The notes below the pieces were generated by a model. It was not told the origin of the DNA. It saw only the letters and a list, made by a program, of their open reading frames with translations, and ran no database searches. A program made the translations under genes and the position numbers. From Novosphingobium sediminis (GTDB taxonomy: Bacteria > Pseudomonadota > Alphaproteobacteria > Sphingomonadales > Sphingomonadaceae), in assembly GCF_007991615.1 (NCBI RefSeq), contig NZ_BJYR01000021.1, positions 1-64,000 on the forward strand: a DNA stretch of 64,000 nucleotides, written 5' to 3'. Shown piece by piece: positions 8,790 through 18,910 of the stretch (positions are counted from its first letter, which is position 1; each line of letters opens with the position of its first letter).

Positions 8790-10372
8790 GGCTTCGCGGG
8801 CCGGGTCAATGCGGGTGCGAATGCGGGCGCGGGAACTGGCGGTTCGAGCCCCAAGGCTGCGCGCAGTTCACCCGGATCGCGGTGCGTGCAATCGATCCAG
8901 CCATGATCCGCAGGGTTGAGCGCGTCCTTGCGCAGAACCGCGCGCACTTCCGCAAGGCGCAGGGCGCCCAGCACGCTCCAGCGGTATTCGGCGAGATCGC
9001 GGGTAAGCTCTGCCTGTGCGTTCTCGCGCAGCAGACGCGCCCACAAATGGATCGCTTCCGGCGCGGGGCGTTGCTCCAGCCGGGCCAGCGCTGTGATCGC
9101 AGAGACTCCCATGCCCTGAAGGTGGCAGATATCAAGCGCGGCGCCGCTACCACCGAGTTCGCGGGCGTGGGCGACGTTGTAGCGCGCGGACACCGCATCG
9201 AGATCGACGAAGCTGCAGCTCATCAGCAGCGCGAGCGCGGCAGCGGCATTCCTGTTGATGAGCCATGATGCGCTCTTGTCGCGCAGCAGGCGCCACATGA
9301 CGAGCAGGAGGCCGAGCGCGACGAGGCCCATCCACAGCAGTGCGGCGATGCGAAGTTCGGTCAGCGAGTAGGCCGCGATGTAGTCCAGCGTGCGCAGGGC
9401 CGCGTTGGCTACGAGCAGGACATTCTGCATGATCCACACTACGACGAGGCGGCGGACCAGCGGCATCGACGCGGTCTTCGAACCGGGGCGTAGCGCCACC
9501 AGGACGAACCCGGCCGCGAGCAGCGCGGTCACGATCAGGGGATAGGCGCCCCGATGCGCATATTCCGCAAGCGTCATGCCTTTGGGCAAGGGCGCGATGC
9601 CCCACAGCCACAGCAGGTCCATCGCATTCTGCAGTGCGAACAAGGCGTTGAACGCGATCAGCGACAGCTGAACCGACGCCGGCGTCACACCCGGCAGGGC
9701 CAGATCGCCCCGCCCATCGAAGGTGCCGAGCACGTGGCGGCAGAGGCGCGGGCGCAGCAGGCTCCACGCCATCGTGAACCAGATCGCGGCAATGGGGAGG
9801 CGCACGATCCAGAGTTCCGGCAGCGAAAGCGACAGGAGGCTATCGAACCAATGCTCGATCACCGGATTGGCCTTGGCAAACAGGCCCAGAATCACGCAAC
9901 TGCCGATTGCGGGCAGCACCAGTTGCGGCAACGCGCGGCGCATGTGCCCCCGGCTGCTGCGGCGCTTCACGCGGAGCAGGCGGCGCGCGTCGAGCCAGGG
10001 GGCAAACCCGGCGCGCAGGGCGTGCCAGATCAGTTGCTGGCACCAGCCCCAGGCATCGCCAAAGCGCGCCGTGGCAGGCATCAGCGTGCCCATGCCGGCG
10101 AAGACCCAGAACAGCGACCAGGCCAGAAACCCCGGATCGATGAACATTGCGAGGGCAGCGATGGCGGCAAGGCCGAAGCAGAGGCGTGCCGGGCCGCTGT
10201 GCGCGATGGCCGGCCGCGCGGCGGCTGCCACGGCAAGCAGGAGCAGTTGCAGCGGGCCGACCGCCATCCGGCCTGCTTCCCAATCGAACAGTGCAATATC
10301 CGCACATGCGGCGAGGCCGACCGCCGCGCCAAGTTTGAACAGGAAACTCCCCCTGTGTTTCAAGCCGATCAT
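8786..10372 (-). CDS. polytopic membrane protein, DUF4173/DUF4153-like
   Basis: A 528-residue inner-membrane protein with about ten hydrophobic segments between residues 10 and 400 and a soluble C-terminal tail of about 120 residues. The tail contains CSFVDLDAVSARYNVAHAREL and a WIDCTHRDPGELRAAL segment. The pattern resembles the DUF4173 family, whose function is unknown. I chose the ATG at 10372 because GGAG lies 6 nt upstream; a longer frame from 10444 adds 24 unlikely residues. It is the first gene of an operon with the response regulator (4-nt overlap) and kinase, so it may take part in sensing or be an accessory to that system. Family assignment is from memory of sequence style. Confidence 0.7.
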   Translation of the reverse strand: MIGLKHRGSFLFKLGAAVGLAACADIALFDWEAGRMAVGPLQLLLLAVAAAARPAIAHSGPARLCFGLAAIAALAMFIDPGFLAWSLFWVFAGMGTLMPATARFGDAWGWCQQLIWHALRAGFAPWLDARRLLRVKRRSSRGHMRRALPQLVLPAIGSCVILGLFAKANPVIEHWFDSLLSLSLPELWIVRLPIAAIWFTMAWSLLRPRLCRHVLGTFDGRGDLALPGVTPASVQLSLIAFNALFALQNAMDLLWLWGIAPLPKGMTLAEYAHRGAYPLIVTALLAAGFVLVALRPGSKTASMPLVRRLVVVWIMQNVLLVANAALRTLDYIAAYSLTELRIAALLWMGLVALGLLLVMWRLLRDKSASWLINRNAAAALALLMSCSFVDLDAVSARYNVAHARELGGSGAALDICHLQGMGVSAITALARLEQRPAPEAIHLWARLLRENAQAELTRDLAEYRWSVLGALRLAEVRAVLRKDALNPADHGWIDCTHRDPGELRAALGLEPPVPAPAFAPALTRPAKP

Positions 10373-10624
10373 GCCAATCTCCAACTCATGGACATGCCGG
10401 GGGTGGAGGCAGTGCGAGGAGAGCGGCCTGCACGTGTCGTGCAATTCCGAAGCGGCCTTCGTGCAGAAAAGATGCAGACGAACACCATGATGATCGCTTG
10501 ACGCATTGGCGTGCGGTGCGAAGAATGACCGTCATCTCTCGGGCGCTGCGAAGCCTCCGAATTGGTTGGATTTTCGCACGGCGCCCACTCCGGTCGGGTG
10601 TCTGCACAGGGGCTGGGGGAAGCC

Positions 10625-13600
10625 GTGGCGTTGGGGATCTGGGACCGCTTCAAGACGTCGCTTGGTCTTGTCGGCACGGCATCGGCCGAAGCTATCGGCA
10701 ACGCGCCTATCGGCAAGATCGTCAAGCACTTCGAAGTGCTCGAGAAGCAGGAGCGCGGCTTATCAAAGCAGATCGCCGCCTATGTCTGCGCGGGGGAGCA
10801 ATCCTCGCTCTTGCTCAAGCTGCAAGGCAGCGCGGTGCAGCAGGCGTGGCGCGCGCGCCACCAGATCTTTCCGATCAGGGACGAGAGCGGTCTGTTCACG
10901 GCGCTGGCGGATTGGCGGGTGGACCAGATGTTGCGGCTGGGCGAGGTGCTCGCCGCAGTTGATCCGATCAACTGGGATTGGGGCTATTTCGGCACGAAGA
11001 AATCGCCCGACTGGCTGCGGCATGTGGTGACGCAGTGGCTGGGACATGGGCGCAAGAACCAGCCGGTGGAAACGCTCGAAGAACTCGCTGCGTTCGGCGA
11101 ACTGGGCCTTGGCGCCGTGCTCGATATCCTGTTCTGCCGCGATGCCGCACAATATGGCACCAACACCTCGGTTGATCGCTTTGCCGGGGTTGAGGCGTTC
11201 CTGCAGGGCAGGAGCGACGCCATCAGCGCTGCTCTTCCCGATCTGGGCGCCGATGTTCGCGCCGAAGTGATCGCAAGCATCGGCCGCTTCGGGCAGCAGG
11301 CGCGCTATCTGCCCGTGCTGCTTGAGGCGTCTATCGGCTCGTCCAAGAAAGTGCGCACCGCCGCACGGCAGGCGCTGACCGGCAGCAATGGCGCGGTACT
11401 GGCCGCCGCCATCAGTGAACGCTTTGCCAAGGCAGCACCGGGCGCGCGCGCCGAACTGGTCGAAGTTGCCGCGCTGACTCTGGGCGATCTCGCCCCGCAT
11501 GTGCTGGCGCAGCTGCGGGAGGGCGAGACATCGGCCAAGGTGCTTGCGGCGTTCGACCGCAGCAGCAGTGCCGCGCCCCTTGCAAGTGGTGCGGTGGAGG
11601 CGGTGCCACAGCGGCCGGACGGCGCGGAAGGTTATACCGCGGTCGATGGCACATGGGTCGCGCTGCCTCCGGCCGAGCCTGCTCCGGAAGCGACGCCGTT
11701 CGACCGCAGGGCGCTGGATGTGCTGGCGCCAGCAGTGGACGAGTTCAACCGCATGCTTGCAGCCGGCAAGAAGGAGGCCGAGCAGTTTCGGTGGCACTGG
11801 TCTAAGAACTATTCGCCGGTCAATCGCGGCGCGCTGGAACGGATCGCGGTGCTGGCGGAAAGCACCTACCAGATCAGTACGGCCCAGACCGCCATGGGCT
11901 GGCTGAATTTCGGGCAGTTCCGTCACCCCGCGGTGGACCAGTTCCTCGATGATCCGCGCATCACGTTGTACCATCTGGTGCGCATGGCGCTCGGTGCTTC
12001 GCACCGCCACTTTTCCAGCATATTCAACGGTTATTCGGGACCGGCGGGCGCGGCTGTCGTGCGGCGGCTCGCGGCAGGGCTCGATATTCGGACTCTCTAT
12101 GCCGCGTGGCTTGAGAACGGCGGCCATGACTTCGTCCGCGATCATCTGACGCAGCGCTGGTATGGACCGCTGCCCGATCTGGAAGGGGCGCTCTGGCCGC
12201 TCCTGCCCGAGAGGATGGCGTTGATCGACGAGGCGCTGGGGATGGTCCCGCAAACGGGCGGCAGCGCGATGCGGGTTACGGCGGGGCTGGAAATTCTCGG
12301 CCATTTTCCCAAGCTGCCTGCGCGCTACCGTTCGCGTCTGCTGATCCTTGCGGGCGAGACATCGAGCCACGTTCGCACCCCGGCGCGCGCGCTGCTTGCC
12401 GGTACGCCGGGGCTGGGCGAGGCCATCGCGCGGCAGTTGGAAGACGGGCGGCAGGACGTGCGTGCGCAGGCGGCAGACTGGCTTGCCCGGCGCGGTGAGA
12501 GCGGCGAAGTGCCCGCGATCCGCCGCGCGCTGGCCAAGGACAAGAGCGATCTTGCCCGCGCCGCGATGATTTCCGCGCTTGAACGGCTGGGAGAGGACGT
12601 CTCCGAATTCTTTGCGCAGGATGCGATGCTCAAGGATGCCCGCACCGGGCTCGCCAAACTCAAGATCAAGGCGCTCGACTGGTTCCCGTTCGAACGGCTG
12701 CCGCCGCTGAAGTGGGACAGCGGTGAGCTGGTCGATCCGCTGCTGCCGCGCTGGTGGGTGATGCTGGCGGGCAAGCTCAAGCAGCCCGGCGGGAATGCGC
12801 TGATGTCGCTTTGGCTGGACCGGCTTGCGCCGGGTGATGCGCACAAGCTGGGCTGGATGGTGCTCACGTCATGGATCGACGAGGACACCCGCACGCCGAC
12901 CGACGAGGAAGCCAACGCCTATGCCGCCGCGAATGTCGCTGCGGTGCTGCAGAACAATATCGCCAATGCCAAGCGCTGGCCGCAAAGCGCCGATTATTTC
13001 CCGACTGATCGCGATGTTGTCTTCGCGCGGCTCAGGGCGGGGATGGCTTCCACCTATCTGGGGAGCGCAGTGGACAGCAAGGGCATCCTCGCGCTTTGTG
13101 TGAAGGTAAACGGGGCCGATGCGGCGCAGCGTGTGCGTGCGTTCCTCAAGGATCACGGCGCGCGCGTCGCGCAGTCCAAGGCGCTGCTCGAAGCGCTGGC
13201 AGCCAATGGCAGCAGCGCCGCGCTGCAGGTCGTGCTTGCTGCCTCAAACCGCTCCAAGCAGAAGAGCGTACAGGCTCATGCCGGTGCGCTGATCGATGCG
13301 ATTGCCGATCAGAATGGCTGGTCGGCGGCACAGCTTGCCGATCGCACCGTGCCCACCGCCGGCTTCGATGCCGATGGCGTGGTGGAGCTCGATTGCGGCG
13401 AGGGGCGGACTTATGTCGCGCGGCTCGACGAGCAGGATGCGTTGGTGCTGCTCAACGCCGATGGCCGCGAAGTGAAGGCGCTGCCCGGCCCCCGGATCGA
13501 CGAGGAGCGCCCGGTGGTCGAAGCGGCGAAGAAGCTGCTGTCGAACGCGCGCAAGGAAACGAAGCAGGTCTTCGCAGCGCAGACCGAGCGCCTGAAGGAA

Positions 13601-14317
13601 GCGATGTGCCTGCAGCGAAGCTGGCCGCGTGAGGATTGGGAGAGCTTCGTGGCCGGTCATCCCATCGTCGGCCGGATCGCGGCGCGGCTGGTATGGCAGG
13701 GCTACGATCACGAAGCCCAGTCGCTGGGGCTGTTCCGCCCGCTGGGGGATGGCAGCTATACCGATGCAGAGGACGGCGATGTCGATATCGCCGCCTTTGC
13801 CGAGGTCCGGCTCACCCATTCCTCGCTGCTCGATACCGCCGCTATCGCCGCGTGGCGCCGGCATCTGACGGACTACGCAGTGCAGCCGCCATTCGACCAG
13901 CTGGGCCGGGATCTGCCGCTGCTCGATCCCGCAGATTATGGCAATCGCTCCATCAGTGACCGCGAGGGCTGGATGATCGAGACTTTCAAGCTACGCGGCG
14001 TTGCGACCAAGCTGGGCTGGCAACGCGGCCCGGCGCAGGATGGCGGGTGGTTCCTCACCTACGAAAAGGCCTACCGCGAAGCAGGGCTTCAGGTGGAGAT
14101 CGAATTCACCGGCAGTCCGCTCCCCGAAGAGAACCGCCCTTCCGCGCTGCAATCGCTGCACTTCCGCAAGTTGCGCGGGGCCGGCTCCGGCGGCACGGCT
14201 GTGGCGCTGCGCGATGTGCCGCCGGTGCTGCTCGCCGAGTGCTGGCGCGATTATCATGATATCGCTGCCAAGGGCACCGGCTTCGATACCGACTGGAACA
14301 AGAAGGCTTACGCATGA
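10625..14317 (+). CDS. giant HEAT-repeat / DUF4132 (MolR/YehI-like) protein
   Basis: A 1230-residue cytoplasmic protein with no signal peptide. The middle has HEAT-like helical repeats, for example ARQLEDGRQDVRAQAADWLA and the following 60 residues. The last 350 residues match DUF4132 in style (LQRSWPREDWESFVAGHP, RIAARLVWQGY), the family of E. coli YehI/MolR. I prefer the GTG at 10625, which has GGGGGAAG just upstream; an ATG at 10562 would add 21 residues. Its stop overlaps the next ATG (ATGA). It is the first gene of a five-gene set with a MoxR ATPase, DUF5682, VWA and SWIM proteins, and by size it could be the scaffold or substrate-recognition subunit. Function unknown. Confidence 0.85.
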   Translation: MALGIWDRFKTSLGLVGTASAEAIGNAPIGKIVKHFEVLEKQERGLSKQIAAYVCAGEQSSLLLKLQGSAVQQAWRARHQIFPIRDESGLFTALADWRVDQMLRLGEVLAAVDPINWDWGYFGTKKSPDWLRHVVTQWLGHGRKNQPVETLEELAAFGELGLGAVLDILFCRDAAQYGTNTSVDRFAGVEAFLQGRSDAISAALPDLGADVRAEVIASIGRFGQQARYLPVLLEASIGSSKKVRTAARQALTGSNGAVLAAAISERFAKAAPGARAELVEVAALTLGDLAPHVLAQLREGETSAKVLAAFDRSSSAAPLASGAVEAVPQRPDGAEGYTAVDGTWVALPPAEPAPEATPFDRRALDVLAPAVDEFNRMLAAGKKEAEQFRWHWSKNYSPVNRGALERIAVLAESTYQISTAQTAMGWLNFGQFRHPAVDQFLDDPRITLYHLVRMALGASHRHFSSIFNGYSGPAGAAVVRRLAAGLDIRTLYAAWLENGGHDFVRDHLTQRWYGPLPDLEGALWPLLPERMALIDEALGMVPQTGGSAMRVTAGLEILGHFPKLPARYRSRLLILAGETSSHVRTPARALLAGTPGLGEAIARQLEDGRQDVRAQAADWLARRGESGEVPAIRRALAKDKSDLARAAMISALERLGEDVSEFFAQDAMLKDARTGLAKLKIKALDWFPFERLPPLKWDSGELVDPLLPRWWVMLAGKLKQPGGNALMSLWLDRLAPGDAHKLGWMVLTSWIDEDTRTPTDEEANAYAAANVAAVLQNNIANAKRWPQSADYFPTDRDVVFARLRAGMASTYLGSAVDSKGILALCVKVNGADAAQRVRAFLKDHGARVAQSKALLEALAANGSSAALQVVLAASNRSKQKSVQAHAGALIDAIADQNGWSAAQLADRTVPTAGFDADGVVELDCGEGRTYVARLDEQDALVLLNADGREVKALPGPRIDEERPVVEAAKKLLSNARKETKQVFAAQTERLKEAMCLQRSWPREDWESFVAGHPIVGRIAARLVWQGYDHEAQSLGLFRPLGDGSYTDAEDGDVDIAAFAEVRLTHSSLLDTAAIAAWRRHLTDYAVQPPFDQLGRDLPLLDPADYGNRSISDREGWMIETFKLRGVATKLGWQRGPAQDGGWFLTYEKAYREAGLQVEIEFTGSPLPEENRPSALQSLHFRKLRGAGSGGTAVALRDVPPVLLAECWRDYHDIAAKGTGFDTDWNKKAYA

Positions 14318-15414
14318 CCGAGCAGACCGAGGCGATTCGCAGACCGGCCGAGCAGCGCTATGCCGCAGAGCTTGCCGCGCTGGCGGCGGATGACGCAGGC
14401 AGTCCGCGTCCGGCGGGCTGGCGGCTTTCGCCGCGCGCGGTGCGCAAGTTTCTGCTCGGCGATGCGCGGCTGGGCATCACGCGCAAGTTCTATGGCGATG
14501 ATCCGCTGGCCGACCGCGCTATCGTCAGTCTGATGAGCCAGCAGGGGCTCATGCTGGTGGGCGAGCCGGGGACGGCCAAATCGCTTCTCTCCGAACTGCT
14601 CGCTGCCGCGGTCTGCGGCACCTCGGCGCTGGTGGTGCAGGGATCGGCGGGCACGACCGAAGACCATATCCGCTACGGCTGGAACTATGCCCTGCTACTC
14701 GCCGAAGGGCCAAGCGAGCGCGCACTGGTGCCTTCGCCGGTGCTCAATGCCATGCGCAGCGGCCGCATCGTGCGCTTTGAGGAAATCACCCGCTGCCCGC
14801 CTGAAGTGCAGGACGCGCTGATCTCGATCCTTTCGGAAAAGGCGCTGGCGCTGCCCGAACTCGGCCCGGACGCTGTGGCAATGGCGGCGCCCGGCTTCAA
14901 CGTGATCGCAACTGCCAACTTGCGCGACCGGGGTGTTCACGAGATTTCCAGCGCGCTCAAGCGGCGCTTCAATTTCGAAACGGTGCACCCGATCAGCGAC
15001 CCTGATTTCGAGCGCGAACTGGTGCTTAAGCAACTTGCCGAGCGGCTGGAACCCGCGGGCGTCGTCGTGCGCGGGGAACGCGAGGTGGCTGATCTCCTCG
15101 TGCGCACGTTCCAGGATCTGCGCACCGGGCGCACCGCGGAAGGCGTGAACCTCAACCGGCCCGATGCGGTCATGTCCACGGCAGAGGCGGTCAACGTGCT
15201 CCATGCTGCTGCGCTGGAGGCGGCCTATCTCGACGATGGGCGGCTGTCGGGAGTCCACATCGCGCGCCAGATCCAGGGCGTTGTGCTCAAGGATTCGCCT
15301 GAGGACGGCAAGCGCCTGCGTGCCTATGTCGATCACATCGTCAAGGAGCGCGCCGGACGGTCTGGCGTGTGGAAGGAATTCTACTCGGCGGCGCGGTCGC
15401 TCAAGCTGGGGTGA
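14314..15414 (+). CDS. MoxR-type AAA+ ATPase (YehL-like)
   Basis: A 366-residue AAA+ ATPase of the MoxR group. Walker A is GEPGTAKS (83-90), Walker B is IVRFEEI (152-158) with an unusual Arg-Phe before the two acidic residues, sensor-1 Asn is in ATANLRDRG (about 202) and arginine-finger candidates are in SALKRRFNF. MoxR ATPases usually work with a VWA-domain partner to remodel or insert cofactors into target proteins; here a VWA gene follows two genes downstream. The start overlaps the DUF4132 stop (ATGA) and the stop overlaps the next GTG, pointing to matched production of the complex. The E. coli counterpart is YehL. Confidence 0.92.
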   Translation: MTEQTEAIRRPAEQRYAAELAALAADDAGSPRPAGWRLSPRAVRKFLLGDARLGITRKFYGDDPLADRAIVSLMSQQGLMLVGEPGTAKSLLSELLAAAVCGTSALVVQGSAGTTEDHIRYGWNYALLLAEGPSERALVPSPVLNAMRSGRIVRFEEITRCPPEVQDALISILSEKALALPELGPDAVAMAAPGFNVIATANLRDRGVHEISSALKRRFNFETVHPISDPDFERELVLKQLAERLEPAGVVVRGEREVADLLVRTFQDLRTGRTAEGVNLNRPDAVMSTAEAVNVLHAAALEAAYLDDGRLSGVHIARQIQGVVLKDSPEDGKRLRAYVDHIVKERAGRSGVWKEFYSAARSLKLG

Positions 15415-17780
15415 CCCCTCAGGTGGATGCGCCCCCACTCCGCGATTCCGCGCGCGATCTGTGGATCGTGCCGATCCGCCACCACAGCCCCGCCTGCGCA
15501 TCGCAACTGGAGCGGTTGCTGGCGGAAGTTGCCCCCGCAGCGATCCTGATCGAAGGACCGCTCGATTTCGAGCCGCTGATCGAACAGGTCTGCGATCCCC
15601 GCACCCGCGCGCCGGTCGCCATTGTCGTGCTGCGCGATGTGGAGAAGGGGGGCGGCACCCGCCGCGTCGTCAGCTACTTCCCGTTCTGCAACCACAGCCC
15701 CGAACTCATCGCGCTGCAGACGGCGAAGGCGCGCGGCATTCAGGCGCGCTTTATCGACTTGCCTTCGACCGATGCGGCGATGGTCTCGGGCGATGAGGAC
15801 GCTGGCGACCGCTCGCTCGTCGGCGACGAGACGCCATTTGATGTTGGCGATTACGTTACCGCGCTTGCCCGCGAACTGGGCTGCCGCGATGGCAATGAAG
15901 TGTGGGACCAGCTCTTCGAAGCCCGCATTGCCGAGCCGGACTGGGCGCGCTTTTTCGCCGATGTTGGGCAGTACTGTGCCTGCATTCGCGGCGCGGTTTC
16001 TGCCGAGACGATGGGACGCGACGGCACACTGGCGCGCGAGGCGCAGATGCGCGCGCTGATTGCGCGGCACCGCGCGGCGATCGAAGGGCCGATCGTGGTC
16101 CTCGTCGGCGGCTTCCATGCAGCGGCGCTGATCGATCCGGCTCATGGCAAGGTGGTGGAACCCAAGGCCGGGGCAGGTGCAGGGCGGTCCTACCTTGTCC
16201 GTTATGGTATGCGCCAGCTCGATGCGCTGGCCGGCTATGGCGCGGGCCTTGCGCTCCCCGGCTTCTATGAACGGCTGTGGCAGGCGCGCGAGAGCGGCGG
16301 GGCATCGCTTGCGCTGGACCTCATCACCGGCTTTGCGGCGCACCTGCGCGGCACGGACATGGCGGCGCCGAGCCTGCCGGTCGTGCTGAACGCGGTCGAG
16401 CAGGCCGAGCGCCTTGCTGCGCTGCGCGGGCGGCCGTTTCCAGCGCGCGACGATATCGTCGATGCCGTCCGTTCCAGCTTCATCAAGGACGAGATTCCGC
16501 TGGGCGACGTCCCGCTGCTTGCCGAATTGCGGACATGGCTGACCGGCAGCGCCATTGGCGATGTGCCGCCCTCTGCCGGCTCGCCGCCGCTGGTGGAAGC
16601 GGTGCGCGAGAAGGCGCGCGGGCTGGGCTTCACCGTTGCCGATGGCGAGCGCCGCACGCGCGAACTTGATATCTACCGCAAGCCGCGCCACCGCGAGGCA
16701 AGCCGCTTATGCCATGCGCTGGCGCTGATCGGCTCCGGCTTTGCCCAGCGCACGGCTGGGCCCGATTTTCGCAATGATGCCGGGCTCGACCGGCTGCACG
16801 AGATCTGGTCGGTGTGTTGGTCGCCGCAGGTCGAAACGCGCCTGATCGAGCTGTCCGAAGTGGCGGACACGCTGATGGATGCGCTCGCCGCCGTGCTGGC
16901 CGAGAAGCTCGCGGGGCTTGCCGAGCTTGGCCGTGGGCACAGCGCGCTGGCTGCGATCGATCTCTACGCCGCGGCGTGCCGGGCAGGGCTTGGCGAGGCG
17001 GCGGAAGCGGTGCTCGATGCGGTTGAGCGCCATGTTCTTGATGATCCGGAACTCGCTTCGCTCGTTGCGGCGCTCACCGATCTGGTGCTGCTGCGCCGCA
17101 GCCGCGACATGCTGGACATCGCCGATACGGTCACGCTTGACCGGATCATGGCCGCAACCTGGCGCCGCATCCTCACCCTGCTGCCAGAGCTTGCCTGGAG
17201 CGGGGAGGACCAATTGCGCCCCGCCATCGCCGCGCTGGCCGATTTGCGCGGCCTGATGGAACTTGCACGGTCGTCCGCCGCACCGCTCGACCTTGGCCTG
17301 TTCGACGAGGCGCTGGCCCGGCTCGGAGAAGCGGAACTGGATCCCATGCTGGCGGGCGCAGTCACCGCTTTTGCCATCACCGGCGGCCAGATCGCCCCCG
17401 CCGCGCTCGGGCAGCGGCTGCGCGGCGAACTGGCGAGCGGCTATGTCGATCCTGCCGACCGGCTTGCCTTCCTCGGCGGCGTCATCGCGATCGCGCGCGA
17501 ATTGCTGTGGACCACGCCTGTCATCATCACCGCGCTCAACGATGTGGTGGCCGGCGCGAGCGAGGAGGATTTCGTCGCGCTCCTCCCGCACTTGCGCCTC
17601 GCGCTCATGCCGCTCGACCCGCGCGAGACGGACCGGCTGGCCAGCGAGGTCGCCGATCTCATCGGGGCCGATCCGAACCGGCTGGCCACGCTGCTCGAGA
17701 TCCCCGAGGCCGATCTTGCCGCCAATCTCGCGCTCGACCGTGAATTGCAGGCCATCCTCGCGCTGGACGGTCTCGCATGA
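15411..17780 (+). CDS. DUF5682 family protein (YehM-like)
   Basis: A 789-residue soluble protein. Conserved-looking motifs all lie in the N-terminal third: PIRHHSPACA (21-30), ILIEGPLDFE (45-54), YFPFCNHSPELIAL (about 89-102) and VLVGGFHAAAL (about 230-240). The rest is alpha-helical, with many Ala/Leu-rich repeats. This is the DUF5682 pattern (E. coli YehM), function unknown. The spacing of paired His, a Glu and a final G-x-H recalls the TraB/TIKI/ChaN hydrolase fold, but that is my inference. I chose the GTG at 15411, which overlaps the ATPase stop as GTGA; an ATG at 15369 is the alternative. It overlaps the VWA start by 4 nt. Confidence 0.82.
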   Translation: MTPQVDAPPLRDSARDLWIVPIRHHSPACASQLERLLAEVAPAAILIEGPLDFEPLIEQVCDPRTRAPVAIVVLRDVEKGGGTRRVVSYFPFCNHSPELIALQTAKARGIQARFIDLPSTDAAMVSGDEDAGDRSLVGDETPFDVGDYVTALARELGCRDGNEVWDQLFEARIAEPDWARFFADVGQYCACIRGAVSAETMGRDGTLAREAQMRALIARHRAAIEGPIVVLVGGFHAAALIDPAHGKVVEPKAGAGAGRSYLVRYGMRQLDALAGYGAGLALPGFYERLWQARESGGASLALDLITGFAAHLRGTDMAAPSLPVVLNAVEQAERLAALRGRPFPARDDIVDAVRSSFIKDEIPLGDVPLLAELRTWLTGSAIGDVPPSAGSPPLVEAVREKARGLGFTVADGERRTRELDIYRKPRHREASRLCHALALIGSGFAQRTAGPDFRNDAGLDRLHEIWSVCWSPQVETRLIELSEVADTLMDALAAVLAEKLAGLAELGRGHSALAAIDLYAAACRAGLGEAAEAVLDAVERHVLDDPELASLVAALTDLVLLRRSRDMLDIADTVTLDRIMAATWRRILTLLPELAWSGEDQLRPAIAALADLRGLMELARSSAAPLDLGLFDEALARLGEAELDPMLAGAVTAFAITGGQIAPAALGQRLRGELASGYVDPADRLAFLGGVIAIARELLWTTPVIITALNDVVAGASEEDFVALLPHLRLALMPLDPRETDRLASEVADLIGADPNRLATLLEIPEADLAANLALDRELQAILALDGLA

Positions 17781-18910
17781 CTGATCCGCAGCTCCTGCGC
17801 CGCTGGCGCCTTGCCCTGGGCCGCTACGCCGAACGCGCGCTGCCGTCCTCCGGGCTGACCGGCGAGGACCAGCGCACCGACCGTGCGCTTGATTACCTCT
17901 ATGCGCGCGAGATGGAGAAGCGCGGGCTGCGGCGCGGCAAATCTGGCGGCAAGGGCGGCTCGCTCGATCCGACCAGCCTCACCCCACTCGGCTGGCTTGG
18001 CGAGCTGCGCGATCTGTTCCCGCAATCGGTCTACGAGACCGTGCAGGCCCACGCGATCGATAATCTGGGCATGAGCGAACTGCTCTCCGACCCTGCCGTG
18101 CTTGATGCGCTGGAGCCCAACCGCGATCTGCTCAAGGCGCTGATCGCGTTCAAGGGTGCGGCCAATCCGGCGGCGCGTGAAAAGATCCGTGAAGTGACGC
18201 GCAAGGTGGTGGAGGAGATCCTGCGCCAGCTGCGCCCCCGTATCGAGGCCGCGCTGGCCGGCAGGCCCAACCGCTTTCGCCGCAGCCAATTGAAGGCGAT
18301 GAAAAACTTCGCCTGGCGTGAGACGATCCGCGACAACCTCAAGAACTGGGACAGCGAGCGTAGCCGGATCGTGGCGGACCGGCTGCGCTTCCATGGGCGT
18401 AGCCGCCGGCGTCTGCCGTGGACGATCATTCTATGCGTCGACCAGTCCGGTTCGATGCTCTCCTCGACCATCTACGCCGCTGTCATGGCCTCGATCCTCA
18501 CCGCGCTGCCCTCGGTCGAGGTGAAGCTCGTGGTGTTCGATACGGCCATCGTCGATCTCTCGAGCGAGGCGCACGATGCCGTCGAAGTCCTGATGTCGGT
18601 GCAGCTTGGCGGCGGTACCAATATCGGCGCAGCAGTCGAATATTGCGAGGGCCTCGCGGTCCAGCCCACGCGGACGATTTTCGTGCTGATCAGCGATTTC
18701 GAGGAAGGCGCGCCGGTCGGCCGCCTGCTTTCAGCCGTCCGCAGGATGGCTTCGGCGCGGATAACCATGCTCGGCCTTGGCGCGCTAAGCGATGACGCTG
18801 CGCCGGTCTACGATCGGCGCATGGCCGAACGGCTCGCGGGCTGCGGCATGGAAATCGCTGCGCTGACGCCGGACCGCTTTGCCGAATGGATCGGGGCGCG
18901 CATCGCATGA
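17777..18910 (+). CDS. VWA-domain (MIDAS) protein, YehP-like
   Basis: A 377-residue protein. The N-terminal 210 residues are helical and basic; the C-terminal half is a von Willebrand A domain with an intact metal-ion site: DQSGSM (D222, S224, S226), T281 in GGGTNIGAAV and D307 in LISDFEEG. VWA proteins encoded with MoxR ATPases act as adaptors that bind the target through the metal site. There is no signal peptide or membrane segment, so the complex is cytoplasmic. Start overlaps the DUF5682 stop (ATGA) and its own stop overlaps the SWIM gene. The E. coli counterpart is YehP. Confidence 0.92.
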   Translation: MTDPQLLRRWRLALGRYAERALPSSGLTGEDQRTDRALDYLYAREMEKRGLRRGKSGGKGGSLDPTSLTPLGWLGELRDLFPQSVYETVQAHAIDNLGMSELLSDPAVLDALEPNRDLLKALIAFKGAANPAAREKIREVTRKVVEEILRQLRPRIEAALAGRPNRFRRSQLKAMKNFAWRETIRDNLKNWDSERSRIVADRLRFHGRSRRRLPWTIILCVDQSGSMLSSTIYAAVMASILTALPSVEVKLVVFDTAIVDLSSEAHDAVEVLMSVQLGGGTNIGAAVEYCEGLAVQPTRTIFVLISDFEEGAPVGRLLSAVRRMASARITMLGLGALSDDAAPVYDRRMAERLAGCGMEIAALTPDRFAEWIGARIA

